Assembly: GCA_001899775.1 (NCBI GenBank)
Contig: MKWN01000005.1
Span: 1 to 37,134 of the forward strand
Direction of reading: 5' to 3'
Source: Thiobacillus sp. 65-29
Lineage (GTDB): Bacteria > Pseudomonadota > Gammaproteobacteria > Burkholderiales > Thiobacillaceae
DNA: 37,134 nucleotides
In this document: piece after piece, positions 25,727 through 33,606 of the stretch
Layout: the number at the start of each line of letters is the position of its first letter
How positions within the stretch are numbered: position 1 is the stretch's first letter
Notes under the pieces: generated by a model
What the model was told of the DNA's origin: nothing
The model's input: the letters and a program-made list of their open reading frames with translations, nothing else
The model's database searches: none
Position numbers and translations under genes: made by a program

Positions 25727-26467
25727 ATGGATCGCGTCATCTACACCGCCATGACGGGCGCCAAGCACACGCTGACGCAGCAGGCGACCACGTCCCACAA
25801 CCTGGCGAACGCCACCACCAACGGCTTTCGCGCGCAGATCGATGCGTTCCGCGCGGTGCCGGTGGAGGGCGCGCCGCTCGGTACGCGCGCCTTCGTGGTC
25901 GACGTCACCAGTGGCACCGACTTTCGTGCCGGAGCGATCCAGCACACGGGGCGCGAGCTTGACGTGGCGGTGCAGGGCGACGGCTGGCTGGCGGTGCAGG
26001 CGGCCGACGGCAGCGAGGCGTACACCCGCAATGGCAGTCTCAGGCTAGACGAGAACGGCGTATTGCAGACCTCGAGCGGGCTGCTCGTGCTGGGCGACGG
26101 CGGCCCGCTGTCGGTACCGCCCGGGCGCAATATTGCGGTGGCGAAGGATGGCACGATCTCGCTGGTGCCGGACGGCTCGACCGCAACCGGCGTGACCTCG
26201 GTCGGCCGCCTGAAGCTGGTCAAGCCACCGACGGGCGAGCTGGCGCGCGGCGACGATGGTCTGTTCCGCATGAAGAGCGGCAACCCCGCCGACGTCGACC
26301 CCAATGTCAACGTCATCAGCGGATCGCTGGAATCGTCGAACGTCAATGTCGTGGACGGCATGGTCGACATGATTTCCCTCGCGCGCCAGTTCGAGATGCA
26401 GATGAAGATCCTGCAGCACGCCGAGAACAACGACAACAAGGCCGCGCAGTTGTTGAGCATGAGTTGA
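25727..26467 (+). CDS. flgF: Flagellar proximal rod protein FlgF
   Basis: 246-aa rod subunit. It starts MDRVIYTAMTGAKHTLTQQA, with HNLANATTNGFRAQIDAF and the conserved C-terminal VVDGMVDMISLARQFEMQMK, the FlgF-specific ending. A GAGGAAGAGA ribosome-binding site precedes the ATG. Confidence 0.96.
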   Translation: MDRVIYTAMTGAKHTLTQQATTSHNLANATTNGFRAQIDAFRAVPVEGAPLGTRAFVVDVTSGTDFRAGAIQHTGRELDVAVQGDGWLAVQAADGSEAYTRNGSLRLDENGVLQTSSGLLVLGDGGPLSVPPGRNIAVAKDGTISLVPDGSTATGVTSVGRLKLVKPPTGELARGDDGLFRMKSGNPADVDPNVNVISGSLESSNVNVVDGMVDMISLARQFEMQMKILQHAENNDNKAAQLLSMS

Positions 26468-26475
26468 TTGTTTTG

Positions 26476-26549
26476 TCCGCGAAGGATGCGAAGGGGCATG
26501 AAGCAAAACCCTTTGATTTTTCTTCGTGTTTCTTCGCACCTTTCGCGGA
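26476..26549. repeat. Imperfect palindromic repeat between flgF and flgG
   Basis: TCCGCGAAGGATGCGAAG (26476-26493) and CTTCGCACCTTTCGCGGA (26532-26549) are nearly perfect complements. The TTCGCGGA/CTTCGC words resemble a scattered intergenic repeat family. This 109-bp gap is the longest inside the flgB-J run, so the hairpin could affect mRNA decay between flgF and flgG. Confidence 0.65.
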
Positions 26550-26576
26550 TGAAACGTTTTTGTTAAAGGAGCCGAC

Positions 26577-27359
26577 ATGATTCGCTCGCTATGGATTGCC
26601 AAGACCGGTCTGGATGCACAGCAGATGCAGATGGACGTGATTTCCAACAACCTCGCCAACGTCAGCACCACCGGCTTCAAGCGGGCGCGCGCGGTGTTCG
26701 AGGACCTGCTGTATCAGACCCTGCGCCAGCCCGGCGCGCAGTCGTCCGAACAGACGCAACTGCCGTCTGGGTTGCAGATCGGCACCGGCGTGAAACCGGT
26801 GGCGACCGAGCGCCTGTTCACCCAGGGCAACCTGCAGCAGACGGGCAACGCGCGGGATGTGGCGATCCAGGGCAACGGCTTCTTCCAGGTGCTGATGCCG
26901 GATGGCACCACGGCCTACACCCGCGACGGCTCGTTCCAGACCGATGCCAACGGCCAGTTGGTGACGGCCAGCGGCTACGCCGTGCAACCGGCGATCACCG
27001 TGCCTGCGGACGCGCAATCGCTGACCATCGGTCGTGACGGTACGGTGTCGGTCACCACCCCGGCGTCGGCGACGCCGACCGTGATCGGCAGCCTGCAACT
27101 GGCGACCTTCGTCAATCCGGTCGGCCTGCAAAGCCTGGGCGAGAACCTCTATGCGGAAACCGCCTCCTCCGGCACGCCAGCCGCCAACACGCCGGGCAGC
27201 AACGGCGCCGGACTGCTCAACCAGGGCTATATCGAGACCTCCAACGTCAATGTGGTCGAGGAACTGGTGAACATGATCCAGACCCAGCGTGCCTACGAGA
27301 TCAACAGCAAGGCGATCTCGACCTCCGACCAGATGTTGCAGCGCCTGACGCAACTGTGA
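26577..27359 (+). CDS. flgG: Flagellar distal rod protein FlgG
   Basis: 260-aa distal rod subunit. It starts [20 protein letters not shown], with the motif [20 protein letters not shown] and [20 protein letters not shown] (the FlgG-specific loop), and ends [20 protein letters not shown]. An AAAGGAG site precedes the ATG. The stop abuts flgH. Confidence 0.97.
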   Translation: MIRSLWIAKTGLDAQQMQMDVISNNLANVSTTGFKRARAVFEDLLYQTLRQPGAQSSEQTQLPSGLQIGTGVKPVATERLFTQGNLQQTGNARDVAIQGNGFFQVLMPDGTTAYTRDGSFQTDANGQLVTASGYAVQPAITVPADAQSLTIGRDGTVSVTTPASATPTVIGSLQLATFVNPVGLQSLGENLYAETASSGTPAANTPGSNGAGLLNQGYIETSNVNVVEELVNMIQTQRAYEINSKAISTSDQMLQRLTQL

Positions 27360-27361
27360 GC

Positions 27362-28033
27362 ATGACCATGAACACCCTGCGATTGACCGGCGCGGCGATG
27401 CTGCTGGGGCTGGCGGCCTGCGGCACCACCCCCTCGTCCATCGTCGAGCACCCACGCACGGCGCGGCCGGAGGTGCCGACGGGGCCGGCGTCCGCCAACG
27501 GTGCCATCTATCAGACGGCAAGCTACCGCCCGATGTTCGAGGATCGTCGTGCGCGTCATGTCGGGGATGTGCTGACCATCGTCATCAACGAGAAGACGCA
27601 GGCCGGCAAGCAGGCATCGTCCAGTGGTTCGAAAACAAGCGAAGTCGATTCGTCGATCAGCGCGGTCACCGGGCTGCCGCTGAAAATGTTCCAGGGGCTC
27701 AACGTGAACGCCGGCGCCTCGAATACCTACGACGACAAATCGAAACTCGATTCCAGCAACAGCTTCAGCGGCAGCATCACGGTGACCGTGATTGAGGTTC
27801 TCGCAAACGGCAATCTGGTCGTCGCGGGTGAGAAGCAGGTCGCGCTCGACAAGGGCACCGAATACGTTCGTCTGTCCGGGGTGGTGCATCCCGACACGAT
27901 CCAGGCCGGCAACACCGTGTCGTCGACGCGGGTGGCCGACGCGCGCATCGAATACCGTACCAGCGCCAAGTTCGACGAGGCCGAGGTGATGAGCTGGCTG
28001 GCGCGCTTTTTCCTGAGCTTCATTCCGCTGTGA
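27362..28033 (+). CDS. flgH: Flagellar L-ring lipoprotein FlgH
   Basis: Forms the outer-membrane ring around the rod. The 223-aa precursor has a lipoprotein signal with lipobox LAAC (LLGLAACGTTP), the YRPMFEDRRARHVGDVLTIV motif and the C-terminal GVVHPDTIQAGNTVSSTRVA. The ATG at 27362 is preferred; a GTG at 27356 overlapping the flgG stop and an ATG at 27368 are alternatives. Confidence 0.95.
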   Translation: MTMNTLRLTGAAMLLGLAACGTTPSSIVEHPRTARPEVPTGPASANGAIYQTASYRPMFEDRRARHVGDVLTIVINEKTQAGKQASSSGSKTSEVDSSISAVTGLPLKMFQGLNVNAGASNTYDDKSKLDSSNSFSGSITVTVIEVLANGNLVVAGEKQVALDKGTEYVRLSGVVHPDTIQAGNTVSSTRVADARIEYRTSAKFDEAEVMSWLARFFLSFIPL

Positions 28034-28043
28034 GGGGGTGCCC

Positions 28044-29141
28044 ATGACATTCATCCGACTGCTCCTTGCCGCCGCGCTGGCGCTGCCCGCCGCGGCACAG
28101 GCCGAACGCATCAAGGACATCGCCTCGATCGCCGGTGTGCGCGCGAACCAGTTGGCCGGCTACGGCCTCGTGGTGGGCCTCGACGGCACCGGCGACCAGA
28201 CGACGCAGACGCCCTTCACCACGCAGAGCATCGCCAACATGCTGATGCAGATGGGCGTCACGCTGCCGGCCGGCATCAACATGCAGTTGAAGAACGTCGC
28301 CGCGGTGATGGTGACCGCCGACCTGCCGCCTTTCGCGCAGGCCGGGCAAGCCATTGATGTCACCGTGTCGTCGATCGGCAACGCCAAGAGCCTGCGTGGC
28401 GGCACGCTGGTGATGACGCCGCTCAAGGGAGCGGACGGACAGATCTATGCCATGGCGCAGGGCAACCTGGCGGTCAGCGGCGCGGGTGCGTCGGCCAATG
28501 GCAGCAAGGCGCAGATCAACCATCTGTCCGTCGGCCGCATTCCCGCGGGTGCCACGGTGGAACGCAGCGTCGCCACCGTACTCGGGGAATCCGGCAGCAT
28601 CAACCTGGAGCTGCGGCAGAGCGATTTCACCACGGCGGCGCGCGTGGTCGACGCGGTGAACGCGAAGTTCGGCGCGGGCACGGCACGTGCGCTGAACGGA
28701 CGGGTGCTCGAAGTCAAGACGCCAGTGGGTGCGAGCGAGCGCGTCGCCTTCCTTGGCGCCATCGAGAGCCTCGACGTCAGTCCTGCGCCGGGCATGGCCA
28801 AGGTCATTCTGAATGCCCGCACGGGCTCGGTGGTGATGAACCAGCAGGTCACGCTCGACCCCAGCGCCGTGTCCCACGGCAATCTGTCCGTCATCATCAG
28901 CAGCGAGCCGGTGATCAGCCAGCCGGCGCCGTTCTCGCAGGGACAGACCGTGGTCACCGCGCAATCGCAGATCGAAATCCGCCAGCAGGCAGGCGAAGTC
29001 ATGCTGCTGAAGGGCGGCGCCACGCTCGCCGACGTGGTGAAAGCGCTCAATTCCATCGGCGCCACGCCGCAGGACCTGCTCGCCATCCTGCAGGCGCTGA
29101 AGGCGTCCGGCGCGCTGCGGGCGGAGCTGGAGGTCATCTGA
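28044..29141 (+). CDS. flgI: Flagellar P-ring protein FlgI
   Basis: Periplasmic ring around the rod, placed with the help of FlgA. The 365-aa precursor has a Sec signal peptide (LLLAAALALPAAAQA, followed by ERIKDIASIAGVR), and the family motifs NQLAGYGLVVGLDGTGDQTT and KNVAAVMVTADLPPFA. The ATG at 28044 follows GAGGGGGT; the GTG at 28038 is less likely. The stop overlaps the flgJ start. Confidence 0.96.
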   Translation: MTFIRLLLAAALALPAAAQAERIKDIASIAGVRANQLAGYGLVVGLDGTGDQTTQTPFTTQSIANMLMQMGVTLPAGINMQLKNVAAVMVTADLPPFAQAGQAIDVTVSSIGNAKSLRGGTLVMTPLKGADGQIYAMAQGNLAVSGAGASANGSKAQINHLSVGRIPAGATVERSVATVLGESGSINLELRQSDFTTAARVVDAVNAKFGAGTARALNGRVLEVKTPVGASERVAFLGAIESLDVSPAPGMAKVILNARTGSVVMNQQVTLDPSAVSHGNLSVIISSEPVISQPAPFSQGQTVVTAQSQIEIRQQAGEVMLLKGGATLADVVKALNSIGATPQDLLAILQALKASGALRAELEVI

Positions 29142-30019
29142 TGAGCATCGCCGGCGCCGACCTCACCGCGAAATTCGCGCTCGACGTCCAGAGCGTCAAC
29201 CAGTTGCGGATGGAGGCGAAGCAGTCCTCGCCCGAGGCGCTGAAGGCCGCGGCGCAGCAGTTCGAGGCGGTGTTCATGAACATGCTGCTGAAGAGCATGC
29301 GCGACGCCACGCCGCAGGACGGCCTGTTCGACAGCGAGCAGACGCGCATGTACACCTCCATGCTCGACCAGCAGTTGAGCCAGACCCTGTCCAGTCGTGG
29401 CATCGGCCTCGCGGACGTGATGGTGCGCCAGCTGTCGACCACGCTGGGCGTGCAGCCTGGCGCGGCGCCGACCACCGGCGGGCTGTCGCTGGACAATTCC
29501 GCTGTCACACCTGGTGTTGTGGCGCCGGCGGATGGCGCACGCAGCAGTGGCGACGCCCCGGCGCACGTCGCCGCCTTCGTCGAGCGCATGCTGCCGCACG
29601 CCCAGGCGGCCAGCGCCGCCACCGGCATTCCCCCCCGCTTCATGGTGGGGCAGGCCGCGCTGGAAACCGGCTGGGGCCGCGGCGAAATGCGCGATGCGGA
29701 TGGCCGCAACAGCTTCAACCTCTTTGGCATCAAGGCGGGCAGCAACTGGAACGGCCGCACGGTCGACGTGGTGACCACGGAATATGTCGACGGCAAGCCG
29801 CAGAAGCAGGTGGAACGCTTCCGCGCCTACGATTCCTATGCCGAGTCCTTCCGCGATTACGCCAGTCTCCTGTCCGGCAACGCCCGCTACCGCAACGTGA
29901 TCGCCCAGGGACAGGATGCCGCGGCTTTCGCCCAGGGATTGCAGCAGGCCGGTTATGCCACCGACCCGGCCTATGCACGCAAGCTCGTGGGGGTGATCCG
30001 GCTGGTGGAAACCGCCTGA
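29141..30019 (+). CDS. flgJ: Flagellar rod-binding muramidase FlgJ
   Basis: A two-domain protein of 292 aa. The N-terminal rod-binding domain (about 30-100; AAQQFEAVFMNMLLKSMRDA) acts as rod cap; the C-terminal glucosaminidase domain (about 145-290; PPRFMVGQAALETGWGRGEM, NSFNLFGIKAG and YASLLSGNARYRN) opens the peptidoglycan layer. Glu in ALETGWG is the expected catalytic acid. Beta- and gammaproteobacteria have this dual form, while others lack the enzyme part. Confidence 0.96.
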   Translation: MSIAGADLTAKFALDVQSVNQLRMEAKQSSPEALKAAAQQFEAVFMNMLLKSMRDATPQDGLFDSEQTRMYTSMLDQQLSQTLSSRGIGLADVMVRQLSTTLGVQPGAAPTTGGLSLDNSAVTPGVVAPADGARSSGDAPAHVAAFVERMLPHAQAASAATGIPPRFMVGQAALETGWGRGEMRDADGRNSFNLFGIKAGSNWNGRTVDVVTTEYVDGKPQKQVERFRAYDSYAESFRDYASLLSGNARYRNVIAQGQDAAAFAQGLQQAGYATDPAYARKLVGVIRLVETA

Positions 30020-30020
30020 C

Positions 30021-30047
30021 TCAAGAAAACCGCCGAACGGCCGATTC
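30021..30047 (+). promoter_or_regulatory. Sigma-28 (FliA) promoter for flgKL
   Basis: TCAA (30021-30024), a 15-base spacer and GCCGATTC (30040-30047) match the consensus TAAA-N15-GCCGATAA at most positions. It lies just after the flgJ stop and 53 bp before the flgK ATG. Late expression of flgKL from such a promoter is known in enteric bacteria. Confidence 0.75.
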
Positions 30048-30099
30048 AGCAGCAAGACATCCATAGAACCCTTTTCCGGACCCCTTCGCGCACTCTGAC

Positions 30100-31731
30100 A
30101 TGGGCACCAACATCCTGAGCATCGGACAAAGCGCGCTGACTGCCGCGCAGGTCGGCATTTCGGTCACCGGGCACAACATCGCCAATGCCGCAACGCCCGG
30201 CTACAACCGCCAGGTGGTGGTGCAGGGCTCGGCGCTGGCGCAGGATTTCGGCGCCGGCTTTCTCGGGCAGGGCACCCAGATCGAGACGGTCAGGCGTGTC
30301 TACAATGAATTCCTCGGCGTCCAGGTGCAGTCGGCGCAGGCCTCGAAGAGCGGGCTGGAAACGTATTACGCGCAGATGCGGCAGATCGACAATCTGCTTG
30401 CCGACCCCGACGCCGGCCTGTCCCCGGTCATGCAGGACTTCTTCGCCAGCCTGCACGAGGTGTCGGCCGATCCGTCCTCGATTCCCGCCCGGCAGTCCGT
30501 GCTCTCCACCGCCGAAGCCCTTGCCGGACGCTTCCAGGGCATGGGCGCACGCCTGCGCGAAATCGAACAGGGTGTCAACAGCCAGATCACCACCAGCGTC
30601 ACGCTGATCAATTCCTACGGCGAGCAGATCGCCCAGCTCAACGATGCCATCGGCCGTGCGCAGCGCTCCACCGGCCAGCCGCCGAATGACCTGCTCGACC
30701 AGCGCGACCAGCTGGTGCTCGACCTGAACAAGGAAATCAAGGCGACCGTGGTCAAACAGGACGACGGCGCCTACAACATTTTCATCGGCAACGGACAGCC
30801 GCTGGTGATGGGGAACAAGGCCTCGCAACTGGTCGCCACGAGCGCGCCCACCAACCCCGAGAAAATCGAAATCGGCTACAAGACGCAGAGCGGCGGTATC
30901 GTCCCCGTCGGCGACGCCGGATTCAGCGGCGGACGCCTGGGCGGCTTGCTCGAATTCCGCAGCAAGTCGCTGGAGCCGGCGCAGAATGCGCTCGGCCGCA
31001 TCGGCATTACGCTGGCAAGCGAATTCAACACCCAGCACGCCGCAGGCGTCGATCGCAACGGTACCGCGGGCGCGGCATTCTTCAACGTCGCGCCGCCGGT
31101 GGTGAATGCGCATGCGGCCAATACGGGCAGCGGCGTGGTGGGCGCCACGCTCGCCGATGCCGGCCAGCTCACCACCAGTGATTACATGCTGCGCTACGAC
31201 GGCACCCAGTACAGCCTGACGCGCCTGTCGGATAACACCACGTTCTCCCCGGTCGCCAACGGTGATGTCGTTGACGGGGTGCAGCTTTCCATGGCCGGCG
31301 CACCTGCTGCCGGCGACAGTTTCCTGATCCGCCCGACCGTGAATGGCGCCACGGCTTTCTCGACGCTGATCACGGATCCGGCGAAGCTCGCTGCGGCCGG
31401 CTCGACGGCTGCCGGCGATAACAGCAACGTCCTCGCGCTCGCCGGGTTGCAGACCAGAAATCTCGTGGCGGGCGACACCACCTCGTTCCAGGGCGCCTAT
31501 GGCCAGCTCGTCAGCCAGGTCGGCAACAAGACGCGCGAACTGGAAGTCACCAGCGTCGCGGCAGGTGGTCTGCTGACCGAGGCGACACAGACGCTGCAAA
31601 GCGAATCGGGCGTCAATCTCGACGAAGAAGCGACCAATCTGCTGCGCTACCAGCAGGCCTATCAGGCGGCCGCCAAGGTGATGGATATCGCCAGCAAGCT
31701 GTTCGACACGCTGTTGAGCCTTGGACGATAA
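30100..31731 (+). CDS. flgK: Hook-filament junction protein FlgK (HAP1)
   Basis: Joins hook and filament; substrate of the FlgN chaperone. The 543-aa protein starts MGTNILSIGQSALTAAQVGI with the motif TGHNIANAATPGYNRQVVVQ, and ends SGVNLDEEATNLLRYQQAYQ, both hallmarks of FlgK. The middle is variable. It is close to the 547 aa of E. coli FlgK. It is preceded by a sigma-28 promoter match. Confidence 0.96.
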   Translation: MGTNILSIGQSALTAAQVGISVTGHNIANAATPGYNRQVVVQGSALAQDFGAGFLGQGTQIETVRRVYNEFLGVQVQSAQASKSGLETYYAQMRQIDNLLADPDAGLSPVMQDFFASLHEVSADPSSIPARQSVLSTAEALAGRFQGMGARLREIEQGVNSQITTSVTLINSYGEQIAQLNDAIGRAQRSTGQPPNDLLDQRDQLVLDLNKEIKATVVKQDDGAYNIFIGNGQPLVMGNKASQLVATSAPTNPEKIEIGYKTQSGGIVPVGDAGFSGGRLGGLLEFRSKSLEPAQNALGRIGITLASEFNTQHAAGVDRNGTAGAAFFNVAPPVVNAHAANTGSGVVGATLADAGQLTTSDYMLRYDGTQYSLTRLSDNTTFSPVANGDVVDGVQLSMAGAPAAGDSFLIRPTVNGATAFSTLITDPAKLAAAGSTAAGDNSNVLALAGLQTRNLVAGDTTSFQGAYGQLVSQVGNKTRELEVTSVAAGGLLTEATQTLQSESGVNLDEEATNLLRYQQAYQAAAKVMDIASKLFDTLLSLGR

Positions 31732-31745
31732 ACCGGAGACACGCC

Positions 31746-32636
31746 ATGCGTATCAGCACCCAGATGATCTTCGACAGCGGCGCCGCCCGCATGGGCGACA
31801 TGCAGACCGCACTGAACAAGACGCGCGAGCAGATCGGCAGCGGACGCCGCATGCTGGCGCCGTCGGACGATCCGGTGGCGGCGGCGCGTGCGCTCGACGT
31901 GAGGCAGGCGCAGGCCTTGAACGAACGTCTGGCTGTCAATCGCCAGCGTGCCACCGCCGGCCTGACCGAAGCCGAAGGCGTGCTGGCGAGCGTCACCGAG
32001 CTGATCCAGAATGTGAAGACCACCGTCGTCGCGGCCGGCAACGGCCTGCTCGACGATGGCAGCCGGGCCTCCATGGCGACCGAGCTGCAGGCGCGTTACG
32101 ATCTCCTGCTTGGTTACGTGAACAGCCGGGACGCCGCGGGCAACTACATGTTTGCCGGCCTCAATACGGATTCTCCCGCCTTCGACACGACCGGCACCTA
32201 TCAGGGCGACGGCGGCAAGCGCCTGCTGCAGGTGGACAGTGCGCGCCAGATGGAAATGAACGTTCCGGGCGATGAAGTATTCCAGGGCGGCGGGCAGGAT
32301 CTGTTCCAGACGCTCAACGACCTGATCGCGCTACTCAACACGCCGGGGATGCCCAGTGCGGCGACCCTCAACACCCACAACGCCGATTTGACCGCTGCAC
32401 TCGACAACGTGTCGAAGGTGCGCGCCTCGCTGGGTACCCGGTTGCAGGAACTCGAAACCCTGGACTATGCGGGTGATGACCGCAAGCTGCAATATGCCCA
32501 GGTGCTGTCCGAACTGCAGGACCTCGACTACACCGAGGCCCTGACCCGCCTGTCGCAGCAGGAATTTGTGCTCGAAGCCGCGCAGCAGTCGTTCGCCAAA
32601 ACGAGCGGCCTGTCCCTGTTCGACTACATCCGCTGA
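31746..32636 (+). CDS. flgL: Hook-filament junction protein FlgL (HAP3)
   Basis: Second junction protein, flagellin-like. The 296-aa protein starts MRISTQMIFDSGAARMGDMQ, followed by TREQIGSGRRMLAPSDDPVA, and ends LTRLSQQEFVLEAAQQSFAK. It lies 14 bp after flgK and should share its promoter. The length is near the usual 300-320 aa. Confidence 0.95.
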   Translation: MRISTQMIFDSGAARMGDMQTALNKTREQIGSGRRMLAPSDDPVAAARALDVRQAQALNERLAVNRQRATAGLTEAEGVLASVTELIQNVKTTVVAAGNGLLDDGSRASMATELQARYDLLLGYVNSRDAAGNYMFAGLNTDSPAFDTTGTYQGDGGKRLLQVDSARQMEMNVPGDEVFQGGGQDLFQTLNDLIALLNTPGMPSAATLNTHNADLTAALDNVSKVRASLGTRLQELETLDYAGDDRKLQYAQVLSELQDLDYTEALTRLSQQEFVLEAAQQSFAKTSGLSLFDYIR

Positions 32637-32640
32637 ACCG

Positions 32641-33186
32641 ATGAACGCCGGTGACCTGGCTCCTGGCGACAATGCATCCGGCCAGGCCGCGGACCTGTTC
32701 GCCGGCGTGGCCGCGCACGGCAATTGGCATCTGAATGAGGTTACGCGCGATCTCGTCCAGATGGATGCCCTGCTTACAGCGGCGATCGGCAAGCTCACCT
32801 CCGCTTTCCTGTCACTTCACGATGCCGTGGAGCGCCAGCAGGCCGTGCTCGATCAGTCCTTGCGGGCAGGATGTGCCGCAGCGGAGTGCAACGAAACCCT
32901 GCAACAGTTACGCGACGAAATCGAACGGCAGGTTGCCGCCGCAGTGACCGGCCTGCAGTTCCAGGACATGGTGAGCCAACTGGTCGGCCGCATGGCCGGT
33001 CATCTGACCGGTGTGCGCGAAATCTTCGGCACGCTCGATACGCACGCGACGGCGTTTGCCATACACGGACCCGCGCTTCCCCCTCTGACCGAACGTCTCG
33101 CGCAGCACGGCGCGACGGTGATCGCCCATGCGCCGCGTCCGGTCGTGCAGCACGGAATGGAGCACGGCGACATCGAACTTTTTTGA
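32641..33186 (+). CDS. CheZ-like protein, candidate CheY-P phosphatase
   Basis: A 181-aa mostly helical protein 4 bp after flgL and 19 bp before cheY. The motif GLQFQDMVSQLVGRM places Asp109 and Gln113 in a DxxxQ pattern, the same spacing as the catalytic Asp143/Gln147 of CheZ (DLTGQ there). Upstream helices carry heptad-like patterns (NETLQQLRDEIERQVAAAV) that could form the CheZ-type hairpin, and the tail ends in an acidic GDIELF, recalling the CheY-binding C terminus of CheZ. Overall similarity to E. coli CheZ (214 aa) seems low, and no other CheY phosphatase gene is in view. The ATG at 32641 was chosen because of position; the ribosome-binding site is weak. Confidence 0.6.
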   Translation: MNAGDLAPGDNASGQAADLFAGVAAHGNWHLNEVTRDLVQMDALLTAAIGKLTSAFLSLHDAVERQQAVLDQSLRAGCAAAECNETLQQLRDEIERQVAAAVTGLQFQDMVSQLVGRMAGHLTGVREIFGTLDTHATAFAIHGPALPPLTERLAQHGATVIAHAPRPVVQHGMEHGDIELF

Positions 33187-33205
33187 ACATGACTACAGGA
33201 CAGCC

Positions 33206-33571
33206 ATGAGTAAAACCATACTTGCCGTCGACGATTCGGGCTCCCTGCGCCAGATGCTGGTGTTCAGCCTGAAGGCGGCCGGCTACGGCGTCATCGAGGC
33301 GGTCGACGGACGCGACGGCCTCGCCAAGGCGAAAAAACAGACCGTCGATCTAGTCCTTACGGACCAGAACATGCCCGGCATGGATGGTTTAAGTCTGATT
33401 CGTGCGCTGCGAGGTATGAAGAAATACCAAAAAGTGCCGATTCTTATGCTGACGACGGAGTCGGACGATGCCATCAAGGCGGAGGGCAGGGCCGCCGGTG
33501 CGACGGGCTGGCTGGTCAAGCCCTTCGATCCGGATCGGCTGACCGAGGTGGTGCAACAGCTGATTGGATGA
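33206..33571 (+). CDS. cheY: Chemotaxis response regulator CheY
   Basis: A 121-aa single receiver domain. The acidic pocket Asp9-Asp10 (LAVDDSGSLRQ), the phospho-acceptor Asp53 (LTDQNMPGMDG), the Thr in MLTTESD and the Lys in WLVKPFDPD are all present. When phosphorylated by CheA it should bind the flagellar switch. The ATG at 33206 follows AGGA. It lies directly upstream of cheA. Similar stand-alone receivers regulate other outputs, but the context supports CheY. Confidence 0.93.
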   Translation: MSKTILAVDDSGSLRQMLVFSLKAAGYGVIEAVDGRDGLAKAKKQTVDLVLTDQNMPGMDGLSLIRALRGMKKYQKVPILMLTTESDDAIKAEGRAAGATGWLVKPFDPDRLTEVVQQLIG

Positions 33572-33606
33572 AGCGCGAAGACGTATAACGAGCGAAGGGT
33601 GAAACG

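Noticed and set aside
28445-30064. 539-codon minus-strand ORF opposite flgI and flgJ
   Set aside because: Antisense to two certain flagellar genes; a high-GC artefact.
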